From Isoetes taiwanensis (Eukaryota; Streptophyta; Lycopodiopsida; Isoetales; Isoetaceae): DNA of 64,000 nt. Where the stretch lies: contig JAJEKV010000005.1 in assembly GCA_021234155.1 (NCBI GenBank), positions 5,084,952 through 5,148,951 of the forward strand. Direction: 5' to 3'. How positions within the stretch are numbered: position 1 is the first letter of the stretch; each line of letters opens with the position of its first letter. The notes below the pieces were generated by a model. That model was not told the DNA's origin and ran no database searches. It worked only from the letters and a program-made list of their open reading frames with translations. A program made the translations under genes and the position numbers. Positions 24,315 to 37,735 of this stretch are shown here, in pieces.

Positions 24315-27300
24315 TTACCTCCGGCCAGGCCAAAATGAGAAAAGCTAGAAGCGTCGCCGCCAAAGCATAGCCCTTTGTATTTTTGAAATCCATGTCATAA
24401 CTTTCCGTTTTGTTTTGTTGTGACTTTTAATTTTTTTCAAAATATAGGCAATCATGTGATGTGGCACAATCTAAGCCATCGATTAGGGCAGAGGGACATT
24501 GAGAGAATCTCGACCTGCGATCAGGCGGACAAACAGACGCCACGGTTTTATAATGTAGGATAATAGCCTTTTCCTTTCTCGTCAACTCAAGAAGGTTGCA
24601 CAGATTTGCCACATCACAAATCAAATGGTCATGTGTCTAGCTAAATAGCCTCCCCCACTCCTTTACATGGGAAAATTCTAACAATAATTATTTGAGGTGC
24701 ATGTATGGCTTGCCCTATCGAGCTCGCAAAGCCCTTCCCAAGAAATAGCATGCCTCCTAACATTATCCCTATCATAAGGGGATATCATATTGAGAATCCT
24801 TTATATATTCGTTGAATAATTATACAGCACATGGTTCCATTGTCACCCGAGGTAACTATAACTTCACAATGCGGATAACTTTTTAAAAGTTGTGCCTATT
24901 TAAATAGGTCAATCCAGTAAGCAACAAAGCGGCTTCTTTTGTCCCATATGCATTGTCGTAGAACAGAATAGAATAGAATATCGATCAGTTTTGATCCCAT
25001 TGTTACCCCATGTAACTATAACTTCACAATTCGAATAACTTGCCAAAAGTTCTATTTAAAATGGTCAATCCAATGAGCAAGAAAGCGGTTTCTTTTGTCC
25101 CATATGCATCCTTGTAGAGAATATCGATTAGCTTTTAGCATGATTGGAGCAACTGTTACAGCTTCAGATCTTCTATGGCTGGTAGTGTATCGAATTTTCG
25201 AAACATTTATGAGCCTTCTTACATATGGCATTTTGTATAGGGGAATGATGGCCAGAATTTTTAGAATCGAGACCAGAAGCAGCACAAACAAACAGTGGCA
25301 AGGGGGATTCACGAAAAGAATCGCCGACACGAGTCAACTTGCTATTGGTTGAACAGGCTGTTTTGAGCGTGGCAATCCTTTACGCAATATTTCAATGGAT
25401 CCCAGCATGTTGATTTTCACGAGAAAGGTAGAAAGAATAGAATAGAATAGATTTTTTAAGAAAGGCAGTGTTGCTAGAGAACAAGTGTCAACAGGGGTGC
25501 AAAGTTATGTGGTGTGGGACTAGAAGAAAGGAGTGGAGGGGGCTCCTAGTCAAAATGTGTGAAGAAAAAGGCAAGGATTTCCTCATTTGAAGATGAGGAA
25601 ATATAGTGATAAAAGAAAAAGATGGGTTGGGGAAAAAAAGAAAAAGAAAAAGCTGTGGCTCGTTGACAAAGGAACATGCAACGTATGGTGTACGGTTCAG
25701 GTGCTAGGGTTGAAGCTGAAATACAGTACACTCTACGCTAGTAACTCTACTCTAAAGTCTATTATACGACCAGCTTGGCAGGGCAGATGATGCAAAACAT
25801 AAATATAATTAAAAAAAAAAACTATACGGTTGGTGCAGGTCTCAAGCGTGAGAAAACAAGCCCTCACTTCAAGACAATGGACCTGCGGTCCGACGTGCGG
25901 TCCTTTGCACTGACTTCTGGGTCTTTGGGTTGCTCTGAGGCACACAATTCGAGGAATTGCGCCTGCCTCAAATGCGTTTGTTCCACCCGTTTGGTCCTTT
26001 TCAGTTCTTAACTAGCGCATGAGACAATCCTGAGCGTCCATTCGAGACGATTCTGACCGTCCATTCCAGAATAATCTAGACCAAAAGTAGACCGTAGCTC
26101 CTTGTCAACCGGTGCATGCAGGCCACGAGGCAGTCAGCAGGTCATAGGGTTTACCCAGAGTCTTAGCCCTGGCCCATGTCCTTTTTAGACTAGCGCCTTC
26201 AGACCTGGCGTGTATAACCCGGTAGAAAAAGTACACAGGTCCTAGAAGAGACGATTTCTGAAAGGCTGTTAGCCCCATGTGCACATGTCCCCCTCTACAT
26301 GCCCGCCACGTGGATTCCACGTCATCTGCCCACGTGTCCTACACAAGTCGAAGTTTCTATTCTCCGTGTGCATTTATGGCCCCCCTGACCCTTACCATTG
26401 CAACCCTATACGGTCCCCTGCCTTGCCTTGTATTTTTAGACTAACAAGAAATGCGGTCATTGTATATACTTACACAAAATGTCAATTTTCGGGTGATTTT
26501 GGCTCTGCCCTGGGGTTGTGCATTGTGCCCCAAGTGGGGTTCCCATGTCCCACATTTGGGACGTTTGTTGGAGGTGTATCTTGGTCGCACTCCCTCGGGG
26601 CGTTGTTAGTCATAGTCTTGGCCCAGTCTTTCCCCCGAGACGTGGTCACCAAATTACCAGCCAAATTCATTCTGTGGCACCTGAGCCATCAGCTGCACTT
26701 GCAGTATGGTGGTGACTTGATACCTTCCCAATCTCGTGCCTTCATCATCATGCGAGGTTTACACCTCCCTGATTATCCTCATGCTTGTCCCATGTAGGAT
26801 TCAAGTTCCCTGTTTGTGTAAACGATCATCTGTTGTCCTGTCTAACATTAAATGCGCCGTGGTTCTAGTTATGTTGGTTCTCCACGTCCAAGATATGATT
26901 TCTGGAAGTTTGTCTTCAAGTGAGTATCTCAAACATTCTTTCTATATGGTGTGGACATAGAGCTTCAAAGTCTAGTTCATTTAGACTTCATGATATTTCT
27001 ACTCTATGTCAATCCAAAAATTTGAAATACATTTCAAAGCTCAATCACTTTCTTTCTACATCGTGGTCATCCAAAAACGAGCTCCGTGCTATAGGACTAG
27101 GGACGACATTAGACAAAGGGGAATAGGAGTTGAAAAGGGCACTAAAGAAAGCTATTTAATAAAACATCCTTATAAGTTTGGTGTAAGCACCCCACAAAAA
27201 ACCATCAAGAGACAAAATTGAGCTCTCAATAGTGAACAAAGGATACTTTAAAGCACTGTGTAGATACTTGTGATCCATAACAATTCCTCTCAAAGTCTTC

Positions 27301-29117
27301 TTTTATAACATGTGTCGTGTACCTTGGTTCGGGAAATTCCCCGGAAGACCTGTAATCTACCGTGTGTATTTGAAATTTTCTTGCTAAAAAGAGCGATTGT
27401 TCTTGGTACCTCCTATAGGAATGGAGGGGCAGTATGCAGCTGGTAGGCTGGGCTAGATCCAGTAGGAAACTTGCTTATCATGTCGAAAAAAGTTCTCGAA
27501 CTAAGGTCATGCACCCTCATGTATTAGCTTGTTTAGTTAGATTCCTCAATCAATCTTGTTTCGTGTTTCAAAGGAGGAGTTAAAAACGCGCAGTAGGGTC
27601 GAGAGAAATCTAGTTTTAATAACGTAGTGGTATCTTCTTACCCGCTTGTTTTAACTCATGATTTCAATAATGACTTCAATTCATGTAAACTAATTTTTCT
27701 TAATGATAGCACTTGGAGGAACCATTTTATATTTAGCATGTATAAATAACACAGGAGTCAAATTCTTCATTTTAGAGTTAAGAGTGTTAAATATTCTTAA
27801 AAGTCTGAGAACAGAAGTAGGAATCTGCCACATTCATCATTCTCTATGTGCAACAGATGTGGGGAATTTTCTCTGGCAACTTCCATGCAAAATACTACAG
27901 ACAATGATTCATTTCATACTCAAAGCAAATTAATTAAAACTTTTACCCCTTATTGTGGTTTACTAAATTTTATATACGAGCGCGTGCGTGCTTGTACTTG
28001 CCACCTTATGTCACATATATTGGGAGTGGTTTTTGAGTTAGTATTTAAGAGATATTAGATTATTGTTTATGTTATGACTTCCAACTCTTCTTACAACCAC
28101 ACATCCTTGGTTTTATATTACTTAAAAGACAAAAAATAAAAATAAAAATCCATAAGATTCTTTGCACACCTAACAAGGCATACCTACTGTGCATTTTGTA
28201 ATACATGGTTTATTGTTTGCTCTCTTACCCGTATCCAAATATATATTCGATATATCTGCATAGAAAGGATAAATGGCGGCGGACAACTACACAATCATTG
28301 ATTCTTCCGACTCGGTGGAACAAATTATGTCCTTTAATATAGTATTTTGTTGGAATTTTGTTGTAGTTCCTTGGATTCATATGCTTTAGTATTTTCTTGA
28401 TATAAGAGAAGGATGTTTTGAGCATAAGAATATATTCATGTTCCATTTTATTTTCTAGGTGGATGTTGTTACAAAATTCATTGCTAAGAAATTCACATTA
28501 TTTTATATTAGAGGGGTTGTACCCCGTAGTGGACCACTTAAGACTCGTGGACAACAAAACATTAAGAATAATAAAATATTTCTGCAATTAAAAATGCCTA
28601 GTTGGTTTGAGGTTTTGCTTATACTTTTCTTGGAAAAATTGGGTACATATAGCCCATGATATCTCCACATGAAATGGGTCTATCTATAACTAAGTTAGAA
28701 TCATTCAAATACTCTATTATGGATCAAGATTGAATGATCAAGATTGACGTAAGAAAATACTATCTGTCTACCTATCTTTACCCATTTTATTCAATGGTCG
28801 AGATGGAGACCATAATTATGTGTTGAGTTGATCCATACTTAAGAAAGTCAATCTAGTTTACCATGGTCCACTCTTGGTGAGCCCCCCAAGGTCTTGCCAA
28901 TTCTAATCTTTTTTGCATAAAGGAAGAATGCTTTGCTTCAAGGAGGAGCTTCATGATTGATTTGATACCACCCAAACACAAGGGCATGAAGCCTAGAATA
29001 TACAACATGGGAATAAGGCCTAACAAAATAGGGGCAATGTGTCCCCAGGAGCGATGTTATGAAGCAAGGGCATAGAGCTCAAATAGAAAAGAATAGAAGA
29101 ACTAGTCATATCCATGC
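24315..29117. other. Intergenic stretch, no gene recognised
   Basis: AT-rich DNA with scattered short ORFs, the longest 172 codons at 26,279-26,797. None shows a motif or composition I can support as a gene. Pentamer runs of 'tagaa' occur near 24,965-24,980 and 25,436-25,450. Confidence 0.5.
24832..25130. repeat. Tandem duplication of about 155 bp
   Basis: Two units (about 24,835-24,985 and 24,997-25,130) share 'cccattgttacccc' style starts, 'gtaactataacttcacaat', 'cggtttcttttgtcccatat' and 'agaatatcgat'. The second unit has small deletions. Confidence 0.75.
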
Positions 29118-29480
29118 TATTGGTTAAAAGTGAACTTCGTGACTGTGGTTGTGAAAAATGGATCTATGATTTTTTTGAAGTTCGTCTTGCAGTCGCTCAA
29201 TGGCCCGCAGTTTTCTATTTTATTCCCTCAAACTTGCTCTATTTGCTAACTTCTGTACTAAGACAGTTAGATATATGGAGCAACTTCTGTTAATACTACT
29301 ACCTGTGTTGTCGCCTCTCCAGCTACTCAACCTCTCTTGCCCCTGCTCAAGCCCATGTTTCACATATTTTTTTGCATACTCCTACTTCTGATGATGTTGG
29401 AACAGTAAAAGTACAAACGATTCAAGAGATGCAAGAGCAACATGAAAGTATTCAGGAGCATCATGGAAATGCTCATGAGG
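29118..29480 (+). pseudogene. Second LINE ORF1-like fragment
   Basis: This sequence is homologous to 23,590-23,850. It shows 'gtggttgtgaaaaatggatc' and 'ctcaatggcccgcagttttc', matching the segment that encodes 'VVVKSGPWYKK...LNGPEL' in the better copy. It is heavily frameshifted. About 0.6 kb downstream, fragments of a LINE endonuclease begin, which supports an ORF1-then-ORF2 order for this LINE type. Confidence 0.5.
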
Positions 29481-30064
29481 GATGATAAAAAGTCTACTCG
29501 AAAAAAGATGTTTATAATATGTTTGAACAGCCTGCCCCTCACAATATTCTGCTTTTGAGAATCTTTGTGGAAGGGTGTGCAGTAAAGGGGAAGGGTAGAG
29601 AAGAGAGAAGGTTCTCTCTCACCAAATACTAACCAGAACAATGGAAGGGTAGAACAAAGAGGAGGCTCCCTCTTAGTTTCTAGAACGCGGATGGGCTGGT
29701 CTCCCTTCAGAATTATGTGAGATGGACGTGGTAGATGTTGGCACTGTTGGAATAGAGGTGGAACATAATATTCAAAGCACGTGAACCTATTGCCATCGGA
29801 TGTGAGGGGAGTGGCTTCTTTCCCATGGAACAAAAGCAGCTTATCTCTCCGTGGACGATAAAAGTACCTTCCTTCCTTCCTTCCTTCTACACGTCTAAAT
29901 TTCTTACTACCTTTTGTTTGTTGCAAGTGCATAAATGCAACTGAACTGATGTACATAAGGTAGCTAGTGTGTTTGGACATAACTATAATGTCTTGGTTGT
30001 CTGTTACTGACGCATCTAATGCTGGTGTTCTTACTACGTGGAAGTCCTTTGTGCACTTTTACTC

Positions 30065-31465
30065 AAGCAGATAGATTTGGGCATTGGATAATAACCAAGT
30101 AGCAAGATAATGGACAAGAATGGGGTTTGATAAATGTGTATACTCATAATAGATCTTGCTAGCATGGTTTTTGTGGGCTACTGCAAAGTAAAATTCTTCA
30201 GCTGGGGCATTATGTCACATAATTTTTGTGTGGAGATGTTATATGGTAGAGATGGAAAGAAATAGAAGCATTGAGAATTTAAAGTGATGCAAGGGCTCGA
30301 GAAGAAGAAGAACAAGAAGAGGAAAAAATTTATGTCATGCCACATTGGCAGCATTCGATTAGACAAGTGGAATAATAATGGGCAAGAATGGGGGTTGGTA
30401 AATGTGTACGTTTATAACAGACATCCCTAGCGAGGTGCTCTATGGGCTACTGTGAGGAGTAAAATTCTTCAGCTTGGACATTGTTTGGCAAACACTAAAT
30501 TTCTAAACCAGATAACGGAGAAGAATACAAAGGAATTAAGAACTTCAATTGATGCATCAAAACTGAATTTTTTATGACAAAACTATGGAATACAAAAGCT
30601 TCAGGCAGGTTTTGCTATGGAGGAGGCTCTCACCCTCCTCCTTAAGCTTTGCCACTAAGCCCAAATGAGGCTACATTCTGCCACCGGCCAGAGAGAGAGA
30701 GAGTTTTTTTATTTTTCATAATATTTATACAACATAAAGTTTAATCTAAGCCATTTAATAGCACCTCATAATCTCAATCTTCCATTGCACCACTTAATCT
30801 CAACCTTCCATCTCCACTACATCATCTTGACCCTCTATTTGCACCACTTAATCTTGGCCTTCTATCTCAATCGTACAATTTTAACTATTGCCCAAACAAT
30901 TATGGTCTCACCACATTATGGTCCCACTGTTGACAAGTTGCCTTCAACACAAGGTCTAATCTCCCCCCATGTTCCCTCTTGCAACTGGTCTAACTTTCGC
31001 TACAAAATCATAGACCATCATCACCATCGCTTACCTGCTCAACCAATTATGTGGGGTTCAACATTATGGTGTCAACATTGACGAGTTGCCTTCAACACAA
31101 GGTCTAATCTCCCCATGTTCCCTCTTGCAACTGATCTAACTTTCACCACAAAAACTTAACCATTTACATCATTGCCCAAACATTAAACAATAGTGGTTAT
31201 GTTGGCCAAATGTGCCAACATTGGAGCCAACAGGCATAATGTCACATGGTTGTTGGGTGGAGACTCTAATATGATAGAGCTCAAAAGAGGCAGAAGTAAT
31301 CGAAGATCTGAAGTGACGCAAGGGTGCAAGAAGAATAAGACCAAGAAGAAGCAATTTTTGTGGCACATCACATTGGCGGCATTCGGTTGGACATACGACG
31401 CACACAATTGTATTATGAAGAAGCTGAAAAGTAATATAAGCTATAATCTCAAATTTATATAGAAC
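30065..31465 (+). pseudogene. Degenerate LINE endonuclease fragments
   Basis: Two diverged repeats (about 30,090-30,330 and 30,375-30,480 continuing at 31,190-31,462) translate in pieces to LINE apurinic/apyrimidinic endonuclease motifs. 'LVNVYTHNR' is like the usual 'NVYAPN'; 'WATVRSKILQLG' follows. 'HNVTWLLGGDSNMIE' near 31,230-31,275 is like the catalytic 'GDFN' motif. This endonuclease nicks the target DNA for LINE integration. Stops and indels make every copy non-functional. Repetitive non-coding DNA (30,690-31,145) separates the pieces. Confidence 0.55.
30690..31145. repeat. Irregular repeats plus a 66-bp direct repeat
   Basis: A (GA)7 tract at 30,690-30,703 is followed by imperfect units with 'caccacttaatctcaacctt' near 30,745-30,875. 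Then come two near-identical copies of 'agttgccttcaacacaaggt' plus 'tgttccctcttgcaactg' at about 30,938-31,003 and 31,080-31,144. Confidence 0.7.
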
Positions 31466-32660
31466 ATGAGAAGATCTTAGAAGCTTTATTGAGAAAACAA
31501 ATATGTGATACAATTCTCTTAACCACCCATCCGGATCCCTCCGAAAGGGCTAAAGACAAGGTTATATCACTGGCTTCTAGTCAACACTAAATCTCATAGA
31601 TCTAGCCTCCGGCCAACTGGCTATGAATTTCCAGCTATGGCTTAAAGTTGCGATGTCTAGTTTATGGATTTCGATCAATACTATTTAATCATTGAGCCTT
31701 TGATTTAGTAATTGATGCTTTGGCAAAGAAGATATCTGAACCATATTGTCATCTAGTCCTCTTCCCATCGGGATGCCTTCTCCTTATTCTCCTCTACATG
31801 GTCACTAACTAGTTGCTCCTTCCTTCCCTTGGACGTTGTTGTTCCTTTAATTAGGCACCTCCTTCATCAAAGGTGCTCCTTGAGTAACAATTATCCTTCA
31901 ATATTTAGGAAAAGGTTTCCCGTAATATTATCCTTTGCCCTTCTATTATTAGGCAATCTTTAAAGAATAGTATTTTTACATCGCCTTGCCCCTTTTTCCT
32001 TGGCCCTTTCACCGTGAACCAGCCCAATGAGCTTGTGCTACATTAATCCTTCCCTTCTATAAGTTGATCGTCCTCGATCATAATCAACCTAGAACATAAA
32101 AACAAGAAACCCCCCTTCTTAAAGTTGATCGTTGATCACCTTTTGAAAAGTGCGTTAGTCCTTTCCTTCTCAAGTTTGATCACCTCAGATTTCCTTTGAG
32201 AAGTAATTCTTTCTAACCCATCAAGTAAGTTTTCCTTATTTGAACAAGAAAGATCCCATTTCTGATTAGGAAAGATAGTTTTATGAGATTAGACATGCAA
32301 GTCATTTAATGAATTGAGTTTAGCATCATATTGCAAATAATGAATGGTCTCCTTTACAGCAGCCTATTCTTTTCTTAGACATGAGTGCTATGTTATCCTT
32401 GGTATATTGGCAAGAAATTCACTAGGACGCTTTGAAGTTTCTTTGTCCAAATGATGCTCAACTTGTGTAGATAATAAAGTTGTCACTAACTGTTTCAAGG
32501 ATTTAGAGATGGAAAAGACTCCTACCTTAATGTCGGTTATGTAAAGCTTATTTGGGAACTAGATTTTGATATAATCAAGCACTTCAAAGCCTCCAACTTT
32601 GAATAACCATTCGAGTTCTGTGAAGACAATGTTCTTTCATATAGCAATCGAATTTTTTTT
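31466..32660. other. Intergenic stretch, no gene recognised
   Basis: AT-rich DNA with no ORF above about 60 codons and no recognisable motif. Confidence 0.5.
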
Positions 32661-32666
32661 TCTCCC

Positions 32667-33370
32667 TTTTTTTTTTTGATGCGTGGACCTTTATTACTCA
32701 AAAGAATACAAAGAGTACATGGGGACTCAAAATCCAGTGGAGAAGATGTCCACTAGAGCAAAACTACCTAACACATACATAACACAGAAAAGCAGAGAAT
32801 ACATATCATCAAGAGCACAACTGGCTATGATCAAGTCTAAATCTGAAGATATCGCTCCAAAATGATACTTTTAATGCCATCCTTTAAGGAAGAACACTTG
32901 TACACTTTTACAATACGACTACGAGCATCGCTGAGCACTCATGTATCTGAAAAGACTAGTCCCTTGAAGATGAGGAGATTTCGTCCCTTCTAGATGGACC
33001 AGATGATCCAAGCGGATGCTAAGTGGAAAGCCCTCATTGCCAACTTGTCCCAAGAAATTGGATAGACTTACAATAGGACCTGCTGACTATTCAAGTCACA
33101 ATGAAAAAGGCTCAAAAGCCACTGCCAAGCAAGCCGAACATGGTGACACAAGAAAAAGCAGTGCTCAATTGTCTCTTTCCTCTATATGCAAAGAAGGCAG
33201 ATCATAGAGAACTTCTGGACGAAATCTATGTATAGCAATGTTTACCCGCACGCATCTATGAATGATCTGCCACCATAAGATAGATCGCTTAGGACGGAGC
33301 AATTTATTCCATATCCATCGCCAGATTGCTTTTCGATGAGGCTCGAGGATAACTAAAGATGAGGAATCCG
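32667..33370 (-). pseudogene. Third LINE 3' end with zf-RVT remnants
   Basis: A reverse-oriented poly(A)-type LINE tail (poly(T) at 32,667-32,678). On the minus strand near 33,030-32,960, 'AFHLASAWIIWS' and 'KGRNLLIFKG' match the segment after zf-RVT in plant LINEs. Near 33,290-33,230 a 'WWQIIHRC' type reading matches the zf-RVT start seen at 17,900-18,352. It is diverged from the copies in the 6-kb duplication and broken throughout. Confidence 0.6.
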
Positions 33371-33399
33371 TGTAGGCAACACTTCAAGGTGAAGCAGGA

Positions 33400-34970
33400 C
33401 TACATACACTCATCCTACATACAAATAAAGAATCTATGTTTTTAGATGTTACAACAATGCAGATGAGGAATCCGTGTACTAGTCCCGGATATTAAATCTT
33501 GGATTGTACATCATTTCCTAAGGATATTTTGGATTTTCTCAGCTCATGCTAATTATGATTTTAGCAAATGATGAATCAACATTTCACCTATTTAAGTTTT
33601 GTCAACTAAAACCACAAAAAGTATTTACAAGTGCTCCAAAGATAACTAACAAGTAGACTAAAATAATATGCATGAAGGCACAAATCCAAATTAAAGCACA
33701 ATTTATACGAAATACACCATCCTTACCATATGCTTATGCTTCGGCCTTACTGAAAGTATGCCCCCCTTCCCGCACACCTACCATATGGACATAAGGATAA
33801 TGTATTCGTGCCCTTACATATGCATACAATTAAAAATGATCCTCCCACCTACACACATGTTTGATATGGCACAATATTATGCATCCCCCGTAGGAGCAGC
33901 TGATGCCATGGGCAGCGGAAATAGACATATGCACACTTACACAAGCAGGATTTAGACCTAACACTGTAGATTATATTTTCACATTGCACGCCTTGATAAA
34001 GGTCACCAGAAACAAACGACAAGATTTGCATTGCTGCTATCTGGAATTTGCCAAAGCGAATAATATTTTAGGTGCTTTATCAGTTACTAGTAGGACGATT
34101 GTGTCGATTGGTTCCATTAGCTGGATTTGCCTCTAAATAACACAGTACATGCTTCCATTGGCTAGATGCCATTCTTTTTGAGCTCTAGCCAACTTCCTCA
34201 TTGATCTCTTGATGTCACTATATATGACTCTATCAAACCCAGTGCTAAGTCTCGGTTTCAGAAACTCCAAGCTCTTCAATCAGATCTTCAGCACCATCTT
34301 CTCCGGACATAGGAATGCTATCAGCATTATGCTAATTTACATCGTTAAAAAGCTCCTATATTTTATGTTGGTGTCCTTGTCTAGCTTCTGCATAGGGACT
34401 TTCCTACAACATGTTCCTACAACAAGCTTGACTATCATCATCGCAGTCCTTAACAGAATCACGACTCAGATCAGTGATATTGCATTCCAGCCTTTCCGAT
34501 GTTTCTCTACATCTAACTTTTGGAGCTATACACACCTGATCCCCTCCTGGATTGAGTTCCTCTACTGGCCCCACTAGTGTGAATTGATGATCACGAAGAG
34601 TTCGAGGTTCGGGAGGTTTTGGACTCTAAGATTTATTATTGATGATTGTATTACTTTGTCAATTGAACAGGAATATTTTACAAGTGATCAAAAAATGAGA
34701 ACTTGGACAGAATCTAACCAAAGGTTCTAAAAGAATTGCAGAGTTCCATTGACGTTACTCGGATAACCTGAGTTTCGACTCCGATTCCAAAGGCTCGTCC
34801 TCATTGCATACATACATGTATATGATGTAACGATTACACATATATCATATGTACATGATTGTCACTCATATTTATATGAGAATATTCTTATGGAATATTT
34901 TAAGAACTTTCTCATCCAACCTAAAGCATTGCATTCTGTTTTTATTTGTAAGAGCATCAAATCTCTCTCT
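33400..34970. other. Intergenic stretch, no gene recognised
   Basis: AT-rich DNA with only short unsupported ORFs (for example 122 codons at 34,209-34,577). It ends at the left terminus of Harbinger H1. Confidence 0.5.
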
Positions 34971-35303
34971 TGCGTCGGCCACATGCTCCTAAAAAAATCC
35001 ATCTCTTGTTACATACGATTCCTCCTCTAAATGTACGTATTTTTTTGGAAGGAGAGGAGAGACAATTGTTTCTCGAGGCTTAACAGCCTCGGTTATGGGC
35101 AGAATTTTTGCTGTTTGCCGGATTTTCGATCGTGCATCCATTCCGGCCGACGAACTCTTTGTGGGATAATTCGACCGTAACGTTCCATTCGGGCGCCAAA
35201 TTGTGGGATATTCAAGCCTGTTTTTTTCTTTGTTTGGCGGTCTATGTGGGATATTTCATTTCTAGTTTTGCCTCCCCAGGCTTTCGATTCTGGCCACTAA
35301 ACC

Positions 35304-36527
35304 ATGGATCCGGTCATTCTTGGCATGATTGCCATGCTTTTTTGGGCTTTGACACTCGAATTTGCATTACAGAGATACTGTTTGCAGCTACTGGAACTCA
35401 ATGAGCTCGAAGACCCAATGACCCTGTTCGATGAAGAAGATAACAATGGTATGTTTTTTTGCGCATCTGCAGCTTTAATGGTTGCGGGTTCGAGTAGGGT
35501 TAGAAGACCACCAAGAAGATTTTGGATTGCTCCAAGGCAAAGAACACAGTGGGATAATATCGATAACCATGTTTGGAATTGTCTGCCATCCTTCGAAGAC
35601 GATATGTGGCACCAATTTTACAGGATGAAGAGGGCCACATTTGAGAGATTGGTAGGTTTAATTGTGCCTTATCTTGTCAGGCCCGGGATTAAAGTAAGGC
35701 CCCCTGTTGATCCAAGGAAAGCAGTTGCTATGGTTCTGTATTTTCTAGCACACGGGGATATGCCCTTACATGTGGGACAGAGATTTTATGTTGGGAAAGC
35801 AACAGTGCAAAAATATACCAAGAAAGTCACGCTTGTATTGGCTTCGAAGACAATGCTGTACAAACGGTTTGTTACAATGCCTACATGAGAAAGATTAACT
35901 CAGTGTATTAAGGAATTCCATGATGCAACTGGGTTGCCCAATATATATGGTGCAGTTGATGGTTCCCATATTTTTTTATGGAGGAAACCCAAAAAAAAGG
36001 ATAATGGGGAAGACTATTACAGCAGGCATAAGAGGCACTCATGTCTCATGCAAGGAATTGTTACACATAGCAGATTGTTTATAAATGTTTGTGTAACTAG
36101 AACAGGTTCAGTCCATGATTCCAACCAGTTCAAGAAGAGCTCCATTTATAATAACATTGCTTCTAGCAGGCCCTTTCTCCTAAAAGTCTTTCCTCAAAAT
36201 TAGGGTGCATATGGTAAGTTTAACAAAAGGATTTGTAGGGGCAGAGTGTGTATAGAAAATGGATTTGGCATTGTGAAGGAAAAATTTAGAATTCTGAAAC
36301 ACTTGCCTGTACATGTTGGCAAAGCCTCCAAGATCATACATGCATGTTGTGTTCTTTGGAACTTTTGTATAATGGAAGACAAGGGCTGGGATATGCTGCC
36401 AATTGAAGACGAGCCTCCACCAATATATTACTATGAAACAGAAGCCATGAACAGGTCCTTAAAAAAACAGGGTGATCAAATGAGGCACGTGCTATTTGAG
36501 AATCTGGATGGACATGTCATCCTTTGA
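35304..36527 (+). pseudogene. H1 Harbinger transposase, broken
   Basis: A HARBI1-like nuclease (DDE_Tnp_4 type) that would cut and join transposon ends. The start MDPVILGMIAML is conserved in H1 and H4, with one substitution in H2. It is hydrophobic, which is unusual. Then come 'RRPPRRFWIAPR' (near residue 70), the helical 'FERLVGLIVPYL', and the catalytic part 'IYGAVDGSHIFLW' (first Asp, near 35,950) and 'VCIENGFGIVKEKF' (the Glu, near 36,255). All pieces share one frame, interrupted by TGA at 35,886-35,888 and TAG at 36,201-36,203. Compared with H2, 42 residues containing the second Asp ('LLLGDSNF') are deleted in frame after 'NNIAS'. The TGA falls where H2 has 'acaggtgc', a CAG site, so it may be a sequence error. 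The deletion alone would inactivate the enzyme. Confidence 0.85.
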
Positions 36528-37164
36528 ATGAATTTTGTAGCCAAGAAAATGAAATCCATATTCAACTATATTCGATTTGATCTCTTTAATTCTCTGTCGT
36601 GTATTGTTACAGAATGATGAAAAGTTAAATGTGTTTGTAGCATGAGTTTAGAGCTTAATTTGTGACACATAGATTAGAGCTCGAAAACATTTCATTATCA
36701 AAACTGAACAGCCTGTCACAGACATTTCTGAGTCAAATGACTTCACATTAATACACACTGAAGACTATAAAATATCAACAACACAGGAACAAGTAGGCTA
36801 AACCACGTTTTGTATTCATGAAATATCAATACATGTTCATATCCTGCACTGTTCAAAACAGTGCAGTATCTCAGCAGCCTGTTACAATCAATGTGAGCCA
36901 AATGACTTCACAACATAAAACCAAAAAAAGCACGCCTTCCAATGAGCATAGGAAATCTGCATCAATAGAAGGACAAAATTTGTTTCTTCTGTCAGAACCC
37001 GAACAGTTACATCAGCAAAAGAAATGGCATGCATGCCATTTTATATATAAGAGACCCCTGTTTCAAAATGAAAATATAAAACACAAAAAAGATGAAGGCA
37101 TAACAAGATTTTTTGCTCATATTTTGGGACAAAGGTCACACTGAAATGTTACATTTCGTATATC

Positions 37165-37707
37165 TTAGAGGCACCATTTTTCATTATGCCTAACGTAAAC
37201 ACTCTCCATATGGGCAGTCCAGTTCTTAGCAGAATTAGCAGCCCATTCTAAAACATCAGCTTCAATATTAACCTCCATCTCAAAAAAATCAGTATCAGTC
37301 TGTTTGGAATAGCTACAGTGGATTAGCTTGTGGGACAAGATTTCCACTTCAGGGTTAGCTACCTCGACGGAGGGGGAGGAAAACTGACTTTCTTCTTGCT
37401 GCTCTTGGCTTTCTTCATGCTCCTCTTGGCTTTCTTCTTGCACATGGTTTTCCTGAAAGACGTTCTCTAAGCTGACAGGATTATCACTGAACTCGGGACC
37501 ATCTGCACTACTATCTGGAAGGATTTCTTCGCTGGTAGTAGGCCATGAAGAGTACTCAGAAAAACATGACCGTGAGCTGGAAGAAAAGGAAGAAGATTCC
37601 CGAGGCAAGGAATATGAAGAGGAACTGGAGGAAGATGAAGACGAACTCGGAGATCTCGGGCGTTTTCTGTTCACGATTCGAACCATATTGGCTGAAGCGG
37701 CTTGCAT
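37165..37707 (-). CDS. H1 third gene: Ser/Glu-rich protein of unknown function
   Basis: An intact 180-codon frame starting MQAASANMVRIVNRKRPR. Residues 19-31 are nearly all Ser, the middle is rich in Ser and Glu with 'EESQEEHEESQEQQEES', and the C-terminal third has 'NPEVEILSHKLIHCSYSK' and 'NWTAHMESVYVRHNEKW', which looks folded. A homologue in the same place and orientation occurs in H2 (42,475-43,010). Upstream on the minus strand lies a TATA-like 'ctatttaagc' (37,724-37,735), then 'ttgcatgcaag' overlapping the start, also conserved in H2 ('ctatataagc'). So it seems to be a separate transcription unit from the Myb/SANT gene. Classical PIF/Harbinger elements have only a transposase and a Myb-like protein. 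I do not recognise a family. A role as a transposition cofactor is only a guess. Confidence 0.65.
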   Translation of the reverse strand: MQAASANMVRIVNRKRPRSPSSSSSSSSSSSYSLPRESSSFSSSSRSCFSEYSSWPTTSEEILPDSSADGPEFSDNPVSLENVFQENHVQEESQEEHEESQEQQEESQFSSPSVEVANPEVEILSHKLIHCSYSKQTDTDFFEMEVNIEADVLEWAANSAKNWTAHMESVYVRHNEKWCL

Positions 37708-37723
37708 GCAAGGAATTGAGAAA

Positions 37724-37735
37724 AGCTTAAATAGC
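37724..37735 (-). promoter_or_regulatory. TATA-like box of H1 third gene
   Basis: The minus strand reads 'aaaggctatttaagc', about 20-30 nt upstream of the start of the Ser/Glu-rich ORF. H2 has 'aaaggctatataagc' at the matching place. Confidence 0.5.

Noticed and set aside
26279-26797. 172-codon plus-strand ORF as a host gene
   Set aside because: No recognisable motif, no splice or promoter context, and similar-length open frames on the other strand.
34209-34577. 122-codon hydrophobic ORF as a membrane protein gene
   Set aside because: Hydrophobicity follows from T-rich codons; no conserved motif and no context.
37187-37707. The Ser/Glu-rich ORF as mere low-complexity noise
   Set aside because: This idea was rejected because a homologue with conserved non-repetitive C-terminal motifs lies at the same place in H2.
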